Positions 21,062-29,489 of a stretch of 64,000 nt of DNA are shown in pieces; the first letter of the stretch is position 1, and each line of letters begins with the position of its first letter. Where the stretch lies: positions 1-64,000 of the forward strand of contig NZ_CAJHBS010000006.1 in the NCBI RefSeq assembly GCF_904846705.1, given 5' to 3'. The position numbers and the translations under genes were made by a program. Below the pieces are notes generated by a model. That model was not told where the DNA came from. It worked only from the letters and a program-made list of their open reading frames with translations, and did no database searches. Source of the stretch: Psychrobacter sp. Pi2-52 (GTDB lineage: Bacteria > Pseudomonadota > Gammaproteobacteria > Pseudomonadales > Moraxellaceae).

Positions 21062-21889
21062 ATGAGTGATAATATTCAAACCGTAACGGTGCTCAGCAAA
21101 ACCACGTGGACGCCAAATTTATTTAGCTTTACCGTCAGCCGTCCTGATAGTTTTAAGTTTACAGCGGGGCAGTTTGTACGTTTAGGTGTCAATCCTAGTC
21201 AATTAAAATATTATCAACAGATTGAGGCAGGTGATGAAACTGCTGATAGTGCATTGAATGAAGATGTTTTTCGCGCGTATTCGATTGTCTCTTCACCATT
21301 TGATGAGGTAATAGAGTTTTTCTCTATCGTAATTCCTGACGGTGCATTTACCTCGCAATTGCAGCATTTACAAGTGGGTGATGAACTGCTGCTTAATACC
21401 ATGCCATTTGGGTTTTTGACATTAGCACGTTACCAAAAACCATTACCAAAAGACTTATGGCTGCTAGCAACAGGGACTGGTTTAGCACCATTCTTATCGA
21501 TGCTGCAAGATTTAAAGACATGGGAAGATTACGAGCACATTGTATTGGCTTATAGCGCACGTTCGCTCGATGAACTTGCTTACGTTGAAAAAATAGAGAG
21601 CCTACAAGAAGACTTCGGCACGCTGGTTGATAATCCAGCAAAGCTTATCTTTATCCCAATCGTCACTCGTGAGCCTGTCGAAGGTGCATTGTCAGAGCGT
21701 CTGCCAAAGCTACTGCTAGAGGGCACGTTGCAAGAGCGTGCGGGTATCGCATTAGATATCGATACTACGCATGTCATGCTATGCGGTAATCCAGATATGG
21801 TAGAAGATACTAAAGAGGCGTTAAAGACATTGGGACTGGTAATGAATCGCCGCGGTGAGGGTAATATTGCCGTAGAGAACTACTGGTAG
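21062..21889 (+). CDS. fpr: Ferredoxin--NADP+ reductase
   Basis: This 275-residue flavoenzyme moves electrons between NADPH and ferredoxin or flavodoxin in the cytosol. The FAD site RAYSIVSSP is near 75, the NADP site has LLATGTGLAPFLSML (about 139-153) and LCGNPDMV (about 239-246), and the chain ends ENYW, as in bacterial Fpr proteins with a C-terminal aromatic residue. The domain order is FAD barrel, then NADP domain. It is a single gene between the nuo terminator and a shared convergent terminator. A short acidic insertion (about 50-72, EAGDETADSALNED) precedes the FAD motif. Confidence 0.92.
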   Translation: MSDNIQTVTVLSKTTWTPNLFSFTVSRPDSFKFTAGQFVRLGVNPSQLKYYQQIEAGDETADSALNEDVFRAYSIVSSPFDEVIEFFSIVIPDGAFTSQLQHLQVGDELLLNTMPFGFLTLARYQKPLPKDLWLLATGTGLAPFLSMLQDLKTWEDYEHIVLAYSARSLDELAYVEKIESLQEDFGTLVDNPAKLIFIPIVTREPVEGALSERLPKLLLEGTLQERAGIALDIDTTHVMLCGNPDMVEDTKEALKTLGLVMNRRGEGNIAVENYW

Positions 21890-21903
21890 TTCTCGACTTT
21901 AAT

Positions 21904-21956
21904 AAGAAAACGCTGCATCTATAAGGCCAATAACCTCTAAGATGCAGCGTTTTCTT
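21904..21956. terminator. Convergent terminator, fpr / 21998 gene
   Basis: A stem of about 17 bp joins AAGAAAACGCTGCATCT (21904-21920) with its complement at 21940-21956 across a 19-base loop. An A-rich left arm and a T-rich right arm allow it to work on both strands, for fpr and for the gene ending at 21998. Confidence 0.88.
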
Positions 21957-21997
21957 ATGGGATAAAACGTTGTCTTATGGGATGAAACATTAGCGAC

Positions 21998-22804
21998 TTA
22001 CTCTTGGCTTGGTTCAGTCGCATCGTCTACAGGGTTAATAGGGCCTTGCATCAATTCAGGATCATCATCATCACCGATGATATCTTCGTTACTGCTGGCC
22101 GCCAGTAAATCACGATAGTTGATTTGAGCCTTCAAAATCATTTGCTCTTCTTCTAGCTCGCCATAATTTATCTGTACCTTGTGCAAAGTACTCATGATTT
22201 TCTTATTGTTTTTTAACCAACGATGGATATCGAGATAAATCACTTCGTCTTTTGCGCGAGCAATATTGACGTACGACAGAATAAATCCCAAAGGGTCTTT
22301 TTTGAGGACGCTATGATAAAACCAAATCGCAAGTTTGACGCCTTGGCGTTTCATGAAAGACTCGCAGCGCAGATTTAATATATCGGTATAAGTTTGCTGA
22401 CCAAACACAAAGCGCTGCACATTGCGATCGAGCTGAACGTGAACTAGGCTAAAGTTACTTGCTACCTCGGCATAGATTCCGCCTGCATTGACAGTGCAGT
22501 ACAAACGAAACCAATCCTCATGCATCTCGACACGTAGCTCTAAAATGGCTTTTACATTGTCGGTGACGAATTTTTGTAGTGCATCATTAACGTAAGTCTG
22601 TGCCACTGGCAATGACAACTCATCTTCGAACTTGTCCGTCGTCTTATTATAGATATCTTTAACCGATTGGGCGATACGCTCCCAACCACTGCCGAATGAC
22701 TCGTCAAAACGATAGCCAATACTCTCGAAGAACTCATCAAAATTGTCTGAATTATTCACGTTATCAAAGTCACTCAAACTTATTATCCTTATAGGGCGCG
22801 TCAT
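21998..22804 (-). CDS. Hypothetical protein, 268 residues
   Basis: I do not recognise this family. The product is soluble and acidic, with no signal peptide or membrane helix. A central part (about 75-205) rich in aromatic and charged residues looks globular, and the C-terminal 40 residues are strongly acidic (IIGDDDDPELMQG). The listed ATG at 22804 lacks a ribosome site. An in-frame TTG at 22777 (residue 10) has AAGGA eight bases upstream and may be the real start, giving 259 residues. It faces fpr across a shared terminator and diverges from the TonB-like gene. It is probably a lineage-specific Moraxellaceae protein. Confidence 0.75.
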   Translation of the reverse strand: MTRPIRIISLSDFDNVNNSDNFDEFFESIGYRFDESFGSGWERIAQSVKDIYNKTTDKFEDELSLPVAQTYVNDALQKFVTDNVKAILELRVEMHEDWFRLYCTVNAGGIYAEVASNFSLVHVQLDRNVQRFVFGQQTYTDILNLRCESFMKRQGVKLAIWFYHSVLKKDPLGFILSYVNIARAKDEVIYLDIHRWLKNNKKIMSTLHKVQINYGELEEEQMILKAQINYRDLLAASSNEDIIGDDDDPELMQGPINPVDDATEPSQE

Positions 22805-23358
22805 TCAATCGGTGACGTAAAAATGGCTAAACAAACTTTGCATGCTATCGTTAATTTGAACGAAAGCTAATCATCTATAATTTCTAAATATCTACGACCA
22901 TTAGTAATTTTTATACTGATAGGTAGCAAAAGCGAAAAACTGACCTCTGATACTGGTGCATAGTGAATCTACATTTACTGTGCTGCTTAATCATCTGCCG
23001 TGCCTAATCAACACGATGCACAGTTTTGATTGTTGCAAAGTATCGTGCTACTAATGCTATTATGCTAAAGCAGTATATAACAAATACAGTGGCTTCAAAA
23101 TGAACACATGCGTTTTATAGCAATTCATTTGGTATAGACAGTGTTTCATCTGTCCCATGGATTCTCAAATGCATGTTTTTCAATCAGCGGATAAGGTTAC
23201 CAATACTGCATGGCAGATGTCAAAATGTCGTCTCAGTGCTTATACTGGCGACATAATTCTATGTCATGTTATGATAGCGCCAGTATAAATCATGCCCATC
23301 GTTACAACACTTGTTAAATAGTGCTTTGTACTGATGTGCTCACAAGCTGAGATTCATT
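22805..23358. other. Divergent spacer, 554 bases
   Basis: This spacer lies between two divergent genes. It holds the inverted repeat at 23241-23287. A 43-codon ATG ORF at 23157-23288 has no ribosome site and overlaps that repeat, so I do not call it. I see nothing else I can support. Confidence 0.6.
23241..23287. promoter_or_regulatory. Nested inverted repeat before the TonB-like gene
   Basis: TATACTGGCG (23241-23250) is repeated perfectly inverted as CGCCAGTATA (23278-23287). Within the 27-base spacer a smaller inverted pair, GACATA / TATGTC (23250-23255 and 23260-23265), is also present. It ends 71 bases before the TonB-like start. It could be a regulator site or a leader stem-loop; the sequence does not decide. 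Confidence 0.45.
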
Positions 23359-24246
23359 GTGGCCTATATAAAAGACTCACAGAGCTATCATTTTTCGGCG
23401 CAAGCGCCCAAGCGCGATATAAGCTTGCCTGTCGCTATTGGCATTGCGGTGGCTGTTCATGTGCTGATTATTTTTGGGATTAGCTTTTCTATAGGAAAAG
23501 ACCCAGCTGCTATGATGCAAGATGTGGCAAAGGTGCTGACCGATAACATGCAGCCCAATGAAGATGTGCACTTTATTGCCAACGCTTCACAAGAGGGCGG
23601 CGGTACAATAGAAGAGCAGCTCAGACAAGAGAACAATCAGTTAAGTGCAATGTCTGCTGAGCAAATGAGTGAGACTCAAGATATCGTTAATTTACAGCGT
23701 AAAGTACGTCAGCAGCGTTATCAAGAGAGTTATCTGCGTACGACGTTAAGTTGGCGTCAGGCCACTGTAGAGTCGGATAATGACAGCGAGCAAGCGCAAG
23801 ATGATGCAATGGCGCAAGAAGAGCGGCTACGTAAGCAGATTGCCACCTTAGAAGCTCAGCTATCTCAGCGTCAGCAGGTCTACGCAACCAAATCCAAAGT
23901 CGTGACGATGGATAGTAATTCGACCACACGGGGTGCGGCAGCCGATTATATCAATACATTCCGTGAGCATGTCGAGCGAGTGGGCAACTTGCATTATCCT
24001 GTACAAGCGCGTGCTCAAGGCATTACGGGCGAAGTACGGCTAATGGTTATCATCAGTAACGACGGCAATATCAAGGCCATTCGTTTGCTTGAAAGCTCAA
24101 ACTCTACGATATTGGATGAAGCGGCCAAGCAGTCGGTACGACAAGCAGCACCCTTTGGTAAGTTCACCGAAGACATGAGCGATATCGTTGAGCTGCGCTT
24201 GATACGTACTTACCGCTATAGTGATACAGTCGAAGTAACGTACTAA
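23359..24246 (+). CDS. TonB-family protein
   Basis: The 295-residue product has a short cytoplasmic N-terminus, one transmembrane helix (about 23-45), a long Gln/Glu-rich probable coiled coil in the periplasm (about 85-180) and a C-terminal TonB domain (about 205-290, with YPVQARAQGITGEVRLMVIISNDGNI). TonB passes energy from the inner membrane to outer-membrane receptors. The usual Pro-rich spacer is replaced here by the coiled coil, and no exbB/exbD lie nearby. It may act on a non-classical partner. The start is GTG at 23359 with a weak ribosome site. Confidence 0.8.
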   Translation: MAYIKDSQSYHFSAQAPKRDISLPVAIGIAVAVHVLIIFGISFSIGKDPAAMMQDVAKVLTDNMQPNEDVHFIANASQEGGGTIEEQLRQENNQLSAMSAEQMSETQDIVNLQRKVRQQRYQESYLRTTLSWRQATVESDNDSEQAQDDAMAQEERLRKQIATLEAQLSQRQQVYATKSKVVTMDSNSTTRGAAADYINTFREHVERVGNLHYPVQARAQGITGEVRLMVIISNDGNIKAIRLLESSNSTILDEAAKQSVRQAAPFGKFTEDMSDIVELRLIRTYRYSDTVEVTY

Positions 24247-24251
24247 GGTTA

Positions 24252-24437
24252 ATGTATTCATGCACTAAGAAGATAGGTGCTAAGAAGACAAGCACTAAGA
24301 AAAAAGCTACTGAAATTAAAGTTACTGAAATTAAAGTTACTGAAAAAATGTCACTGAAAACACAACTGTTAAGAATAACGCTTAACGCACTATTTTTTAT
24401 AATCACAGATATCCAAGTTCATAACACACAGCTATAA
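24252..24437 (+). CDS. Possible small Lys-rich repeat protein (61 residues)
   Basis: The frame starts six bases after the TonB-like stop and has AAGG upstream, though with only three bases of spacing. Its first half is built from five-residue units (TKKIG, AKKTS, TKKKA, TEIKV, TEIKV) that come from a 15-bp tandem repeat. The second half is more hydrophobic. I recognise no family. The repeat keeps the frame open, so the ORF may simply reflect the repeat. Confidence 0.25.
   Translation: MYSCTKKIGAKKTSTKKKATEIKVTEIKVTEKMSLKTQLLRITLNALFFIITDIQVHNTQL
24262..24350. repeat. Imperfect 15-bp tandem repeat
   Basis: Six units with a 15-bp period (one of 14 bp) run from 24262 to 24350. They begin as GCACTAAGAAGATAG-like copies and change into GTTACTGAAATTAAA copies at 24306-24350. 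The block fills the TonB-like to mscS spacer and contains TTACTGAA, which is the octamer of the array at 1-88 read on the other strand. Confidence 0.7.
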
Positions 24438-24451
24438 AATAAAGAGTCAGT

Positions 24452-25327
24452 ATGGAATTTTTAGGTTTTACCGTAGATGTCGCTACCTTAACGAGCAATG
24501 CCCTAGAGTTGGTCATTAAAGTCGCTTTAGCAATACTTATATTTATCGTTGGACGTTGGCTTGCCAAAAAAGCAGTCGCTTTTTCCGATCGCTTGATGAC
24601 GCGTAGCCATCTGGACGAGACAGTTGCTAGTTTTTTAAGTCGTCTATTGTATGGCGTGCTACTGGTCGTAGTGATTTTAGCTGCACTTAGCAAAGTCGGT
24701 GTACAGACTACTTCGGTCGTCGCAATCTTAGGTGGTGCCGCTGTTGCCGTTGGTTTGTCACTAAAAGACCAGCTATCAAATTTTGCCGCTGGTATTATGA
24801 TTGTGACGTTTCGCCCGTTTGTACGCGGTGATTATGTACAGATTAGTAGCTACACAGGTACGGTGACTGAGATTACCTTGGTTAATACCCATCTGACGAC
24901 CATTAACAATCACGATATCATCATTCCTAATAGCGATATCACGACTTCACCTGTGGTCAATTATACAGCGCTACCCAATCGCCGCGTCGATATCACCGTC
25001 GGTATTGGCTATGATGCTGATATTAAAACGGCTAAAGACGTGATGCTAAGTCTGGCAAGAAATAACCCATTGGCTTTTACTGATCCTGAACCTATCGTAC
25101 GAGTGACCAATCTAGGCGATAATTCAGTAGATCTTACCCTAAATGTCTGGACAACCAATGCCGACTGGTGGTCGATGCAATGCGAGCTACTAGAGCAATT
25201 CAAGCAAGCTCTAGATGATGAGAAGATTGAGATTCCATTCCCGCAGCGCAGTGTCCATGTTAAAGGCTTAGACCATATGATTAATCAGATGGGTCAAGCG
25301 CAAAAGTTGCCATTAACTAAAGATTAA
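24452..25327 (+). CDS. mscS: Small-conductance mechanosensitive channel, MscS family
   Basis: This inner-membrane channel opens under membrane tension to release solutes. It has 291 residues against 286 in E. coli MscS and the same plan: three helices (about 15-45, 60-80, 87-120), then a beta domain and an alpha/beta cytoplasmic cage. The pore helix shows the Gly/Ala packing GGAAVAVGLSLKDQLSNFAAG and the FRPFVRGDYV turn that follows it. The DIIIPNSDI and GYDADI motifs are typical. It is convergent with ybeY, 49 bases apart. Confidence 0.93.
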   Translation: MEFLGFTVDVATLTSNALELVIKVALAILIFIVGRWLAKKAVAFSDRLMTRSHLDETVASFLSRLLYGVLLVVVILAALSKVGVQTTSVVAILGGAAVAVGLSLKDQLSNFAAGIMIVTFRPFVRGDYVQISSYTGTVTEITLVNTHLTTINNHDIIIPNSDITTSPVVNYTALPNRRVDITVGIGYDADIKTAKDVMLSLARNNPLAFTDPEPIVRVTNLGDNSVDLTLNVWTTNADWWSMQCELLEQFKQALDDEKIEIPFPQRSVHVKGLDHMINQMGQAQKLPLTKD

Positions 25328-25376
25328 TGAGTAGCTGCTTAATAGTTAAAAGACTGTTTAATAAAGCAGTGCTAGT

Positions 25377-25976
25377 TTAGACATAAGGATTTGGTAGGTT
25401 TAGGCCTGCCAAAATCTCAATTTCAAAGTACTCCATCTCATCTTGCTCAGCTTGTCCGAGTTCATGATCAAAACCTAGTAGGTGTAGCACGCCATGCACT
25501 AGCAAATGGCTGATGTGCTGCGCCACTGTTTTGTCCTGTTCAGCCGCTTCACGTACCATCACTTCATGACAGATAATCAGTTCTCCAAGAGGCAGTGTTG
25601 GCATCAGCTCAATGACTGCAGCAGGTAATTCGCTTGGATAAGACAAAATATTGGTCGCATAGTCCTTGCCGCGTGCTTCTAGATTCAACGCACGACCTTC
25701 GACGTCATCAGTGATATATATATCCAATGTTTTAGACTTTTCCTGCCACAGCTCAGGATCGATATCTGCAAAATAGGGTAGGGTCAGACCATTATTAATA
25801 CGACCGTCTATATAATCCAAAGTCGCCATCATGACTGATAATAAATGCTCGCGATTATAAAAAGTATCTAATATTTCATCATCAATACTGTCGGTCGCAC
25901 TGATATCAAGGGCTGCTAAGCTGGCATGATTGCTAGCGATCTTGTCGTCAAAATTAGTATTGTCAGGTTGGCTCAT
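25377..25976 (-). CDS. ybeY: Endoribonuclease YbeY
   Basis: This is a zinc-dependent RNase for 16S rRNA 3' processing and ribosome quality control. The zinc motif HxxxHxxxxxH is H161, H165 and H171 (HGVLHLLGFDH), preceded by LGELIICHEV. At 199 residues it is longer than E. coli (155), mainly by an acidic N-terminus of about 40 residues. The start ATG has AAAAGGA seven bases upstream. It follows ybeZ in the same direction, as in many genomes, but a hairpin terminator lies between them. Confidence 0.95.
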   Translation of the reverse strand: MSQPDNTNFDDKIASNHASLAALDISATDSIDDEILDTFYNREHLLSVMMATLDYIDGRINNGLTLPYFADIDPELWQEKSKTLDIYITDDVEGRALNLEARGKDYATNILSYPSELPAAVIELMPTLPLGELIICHEVMVREAAEQDKTVAQHISHLLVHGVLHLLGFDHELGQAEQDEMEYFEIEILAGLNLPNPYV

Positions 25977-26290
25977 ATTGCTGTCCTTTTTATTATAAAT
26001 GTGTTTCTAATGCTGCATCGTCTAGGTGATTTATTTGCCAGTTTTTTACTATAAAAGTAGTTCAATCACTGTTTATCTTATCGCTAAATTTTTGGCTAAT
26101 AAATAGAGGCCAATGTATAGAATGTATAAAGGCTACTATAGCTAAGTTACTGGTGGGCGACTAGTAGCGAAAGAGCTAAATTCAATAAACTGTCGGTAAG
26201 AAAAAACCGGACTACTTTGAGTAATCCGGTTTTCTTATGCAAGATAAATGCTTATAGCAAATGATTGTAATTCAATAATTAGCTTGATTA
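25977..26290. other. ybeZ-ybeY spacer, 314 bases
   Basis: The spacer contains the stem-loop at 26203-26236 near the ybeZ end and AT-rich sequence before ybeY, where a ybeY promoter is likely. No ORF or RNA gene is evident. Confidence 0.6.
26203..26236. terminator. Terminator after ybeZ
   Basis: AAAACCGGACTAC (26203-26215) pairs with GTAATCCGGTTTT (26221-26233) with one mismatch and a 5-base loop. A run of A on the left becomes the U tract for the minus-strand ybeZ transcript. It could work on both strands. Confidence 0.85.
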
Positions 26291-27394
26291 TTACAGATTG
26301 GCTGCTGCATTAGCGACGGCTTGTCTACGCTCTTGTTCTTTAATACGTTCAAACTTACGTTTTTCTTCTAAAGCCATTTGCTCTTCATCAAATACGTCAT
26401 AGGCTTCAACAATTTGTTGTACCAATTGATGTCGTACGACGTCTTTTGAATCAAACTTTGTGATATGAATCTCTTCGATATCCTTTAGAATATCCATTGC
26501 TTGTGCCAAGCCTGACTTATGACCACGTGGCAAATCCACCTGAGTAATATCCCCAGTGATGACGGCACGTGAGCCAAAGCCCAAGCGGGTCAAAAACATT
26601 TTCATCTGTTCAGGCGTGGTGTTTTGCGCTTCATCTAGAATGACAAATGAGTTATTTAAAGTACGACCGCGCATATAAGCCAGCGGTGCCACTTCGATAA
26701 TCTGACGCTCAATCATTTTACCGACTTTCTCAAAGCCTATCATCTCATATAGTGCATCATATAGCGGCCGTAAGTACGGATCGATTTTTTGGGTCAAATC
26801 ACCTGGCAAGAAGCCCAGTTTTTCGCCAGCTTCTACCGCTGGACGCACTAGCAAAATACGCTCAATCTCATTACGCTCAAGCATATCGACGGCACATGCT
26901 ACTGCTAGATACGTTTTACCCGTACCAGCTGGCCCAATACCAAATGACACATCAGAGCTCAGGACGTTTTTTACGTAACGCTGTTGATTGCCCCCACGCG
27001 GAACGATGCGACCCTTACGTGTACGTAAACTGATGGGCGTAAACTCGCTAGCCTCATCCAAGTCTTCATCATATTCCATGTCATCGTGATCTTGCTCGTC
27101 TTCTTCGATGTCTTCATCACGAGAGAGACTAGATTGGATGATAAGGTGCAGCTCTTCTGCACTGATGTCTTTGGTGTTCTGCGCTTCATCTACCATTTTG
27201 TAGATAATACGTTCACCGCGTTCGACATTGGTCACATCGCCACTCAGGCAAAAATCACCTTGGCGTTGCATGATTTTAATATCGAGGCGTTCTTGGATAT
27301 ATTTCATGTGATTGTTGTATTCGCCAAGCACGGTTTTTAGCTGTGCTGGGGTCAATGATTCAAACTTTATACGGCGGCTCATGGAATCAGTCAA
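26291..27394 (-). CDS. ybeZ: PhoH-like ATPase YbeZ
   Basis: This is a PhoH-family P-loop ATPase that partners YbeY in ribosome maturation. Of 367 residues, the N-terminal KH-like part is 1-90, an acidic insertion is at about 92-116 (EDIEEDEQDHDDMEYDEDL), Walker A is GPAGTGKT near 154-161, and Walker B is FVILDEAQNT near 250. The frame opens with TTG at 27394. AAAAGGA lies seven bases upstream of this TTG, whereas the first ATG (27382) is about 19 bases away, so TTG is the likely start. It would form the ybeZ-ybeY(-lnt) order, but no lnt follows here. Confidence 0.93.
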   Translation of the reverse strand: MTDSMSRRIKFESLTPAQLKTVLGEYNNHMKYIQERLDIKIMQRQGDFCLSGDVTNVERGERIIYKMVDEAQNTKDISAEELHLIIQSSLSRDEDIEEDEQDHDDMEYDEDLDEASEFTPISLRTRKGRIVPRGGNQQRYVKNVLSSDVSFGIGPAGTGKTYLAVACAVDMLERNEIERILLVRPAVEAGEKLGFLPGDLTQKIDPYLRPLYDALYEMIGFEKVGKMIERQIIEVAPLAYMRGRTLNNSFVILDEAQNTTPEQMKMFLTRLGFGSRAVITGDITQVDLPRGHKSGLAQAMDILKDIEEIHITKFDSKDVVRHQLVQQIVEAYDVFDEEQMALEEKRKFERIKEQERRQAVANAAANL

Positions 27395-27994
27395 GCGATT
27401 ATCCTTTTATTGTGTACCCGACGCTATGATTTGGTTTTAATTGCGTGACGGGTTGCAGAGATAAAATAGTTAGTGGCGTTACAGTGTTTAGGTGATACAA
27501 AGATTGTAGATGATAAAAATGACGGCGATATTATTGTTGTTTTTGTGGAAAGTCGTAAATGAAAGTAATGAAAAGTCTTGCCTTCATTATGGTAGAGAAT
27601 TTTTAAATTTCAAGCCATACATCAGATAGATAACGCTGTTTTTGTATGCGGATTGCAACTGTTACAGCGATTTTCTATAGATTGATTTGATGTTGCTATC
27701 AGTTTTATATAATTCATCGCTACCCATCGTATGATAGTGCTTTAATAAGATTAAGATTTTTGAGTTTTATGAATATAAACCTCGTTTATGATGAGAGTAA
27801 AGAAACGATTTGTCTACGGTTAAGACCACGGCATAATAGACAATTTGTGGTAATCTATGGGCGATACCATAGGTTGCTGCAACCCATCTAATAACAGCAG
27901 CGACATGATAAAAATTATAAAATAACGTCAGTGACGAGCGGCTATCTATCATTAATAAATTGCTTGTCCAAAAAAGTATACTAGGAAAATAACA
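27395..27994. other. Divergent spacer ybeZ / ubiH, 600 bases
   Basis: Both flanking promoters must lie here. I see two adjacent palindromes at 27855-27872 (CTATGG / CCATAG) and 27872-27884 (GGTTGC-T-GCAACC), about 110 bases before ubiH. These may be regulator sites or a leader fold. No convincing ORF or RNA gene was found. Confidence 0.5.
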
Positions 27995-29323
27995 ATGCAA
28001 GATACTGATTCACATTTATCCAATGCTGGCAGCATACCTAAAAAGTTCGACAGCATCTCTAAAAACAAAGAAGCGATAACCGACCAGCAAGTGCTTATCG
28101 CAGGTGGTGGTCATGTTGGTTTGTCTTTTGCATTGCTATTGGCCCATCACGGTATTGCGAGCACCTTATTAGAAAAAAACAGCTATCCAACCATCAGTCC
28201 AACGGATGACAGTACTCGTAGCCATTATTTGGACAGTCGCAATACGGCGTTATCACGGCGCACGGTACAAATATATCAAGAGATTGGACTGTGGGATGAA
28301 TTACAAAGTCATGCTTGCCGTATCGATACCGTGCAGATTAGTGAGCAAGGCAGCTTTGGGCGTGCGCAGCTGAATAAAGCAGAGGAAAAGGTCGAGTCAT
28401 TTGGGCAAGTCATCGAAAACGCTTGGCTGGGGCGTAAGCTTTTATTAGCCGCACAGCAGGAGCCGTTAATTACCTTGATAGATAATGCCAATGTGACAAC
28501 TGTCCAGCAGCAGACCGATAGTGTGACACTTAGCTTTAATTACAACGATGAAGCCGAAAACGAGCAGCAGCTTCAAGCTAGCGTATTAGTCGCTTGTGAT
28601 GGGCGCGATTCTACAGTACGACAATTGCTAGATATCGGTACAACCATGTATGACTATCAGCAAACGGCCATCGTCGGCGTAGTAGAGACAGATACGCCAC
28701 ACGAGCATGCAGCGATTGAGCGTTTCAGTCCAGCTGGCCCACTTGCCGTGCTCCCACTGACCGATCCAGAGGGCGATGGCAACGATGAGTATCAACACGG
28801 TTACAGGCGCTCTGTGGTGTGGGTATGCCCAACAGGTGAAGAAATCAGGTACTTAGAAGACGACGCCCATTTCTTGCAGACGCTACAGCAAGCTTTCGGT
28901 CAACGCGCTGGCAAGTTTACCGCTGCTGGTCGCCGCGGCGCCTATCCATTGACTCGCGTACTAGCGGATAAGCAGGTAGAAGGGCGCTGCGTCATTATGG
29001 GCAATGCGGCTCATACCCTGCATCCTGTAGCAGGGCAAGGCTTCAATCTCTGTATGCGAGATGCGCATGTGCTGGCACAAATGCTAAATGCACAAGTACT
29101 TAAAGGCGCAGATATCGGTGATGCACAGTTATTAAAGCGTTATGAGAAAGCACGTCAAACCGACCAGAAGCGAGTGATTCGTTTTTGTGATGCGGTAGTA
29201 CACGGCTTCACGCATCCTAACCCCGCGATTAAGCTGGCACGAAACATGGCGTTATTGGCCTTTGATAAATTGCCAAATATCAAGCCACTAGTCGCCACTT
29301 ATGCGATGGGTCTAAAATCATAG
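27995..29323 (+). CDS. ubiH: 2-octaprenyl-6-methoxyphenol hydroxylase-like flavoprotein (UbiH)
   Basis: This FAD-dependent aromatic hydroxylase (class A, UbiH/UbiF/VisC family) has 442 residues. The N-terminal dinucleotide fold is VLIAGGGHVGLSFALLL (about 33-49), the middle DG motif is ACDGRDSTVRQLL, and the C-terminal FAD motif is GNAAHTLHPVAGQGFNLCMRD. These enzymes add ring hydroxyls in ubiquinone synthesis, as a complex at the membrane. Which carbon this one hydroxylates cannot be fixed by eye; UbiH is my best fit. A polar N-terminal extension of about 30 residues precedes the fold. The next gene is a second member of the family. Confidence 0.82.
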   Translation: MQDTDSHLSNAGSIPKKFDSISKNKEAITDQQVLIAGGGHVGLSFALLLAHHGIASTLLEKNSYPTISPTDDSTRSHYLDSRNTALSRRTVQIYQEIGLWDELQSHACRIDTVQISEQGSFGRAQLNKAEEKVESFGQVIENAWLGRKLLLAAQQEPLITLIDNANVTTVQQQTDSVTLSFNYNDEAENEQQLQASVLVACDGRDSTVRQLLDIGTTMYDYQQTAIVGVVETDTPHEHAAIERFSPAGPLAVLPLTDPEGDGNDEYQHGYRRSVVWVCPTGEEIRYLEDDAHFLQTLQQAFGQRAGKFTAAGRRGAYPLTRVLADKQVEGRCVIMGNAAHTLHPVAGQGFNLCMRDAHVLAQMLNAQVLKGADIGDAQLLKRYEKARQTDQKRVIRFCDAVVHGFTHPNPAIKLARNMALLAFDKLPNIKPLVATYAMGLKS

Positions 29324-29489
29324 CGCTATAGTTAAATCCTCTTTAAAAGAGTAACAGCGTTAACCTCGCTTGAAGTATTGCCTATACATCTGCACTGGTT
29401 GCCTTGTCTCTCTTTTAAACTGAATCAACTAACTGTAATTAAGATTGATAATAAGCATTCTAATATTGAACAATATTGAGAGACACCTT

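Noticed and set aside
23157..23288. 43-codon ORF before the TonB-like gene
   Set aside because: No ribosome site, no recognisable product, and it overlaps the inverted repeat.
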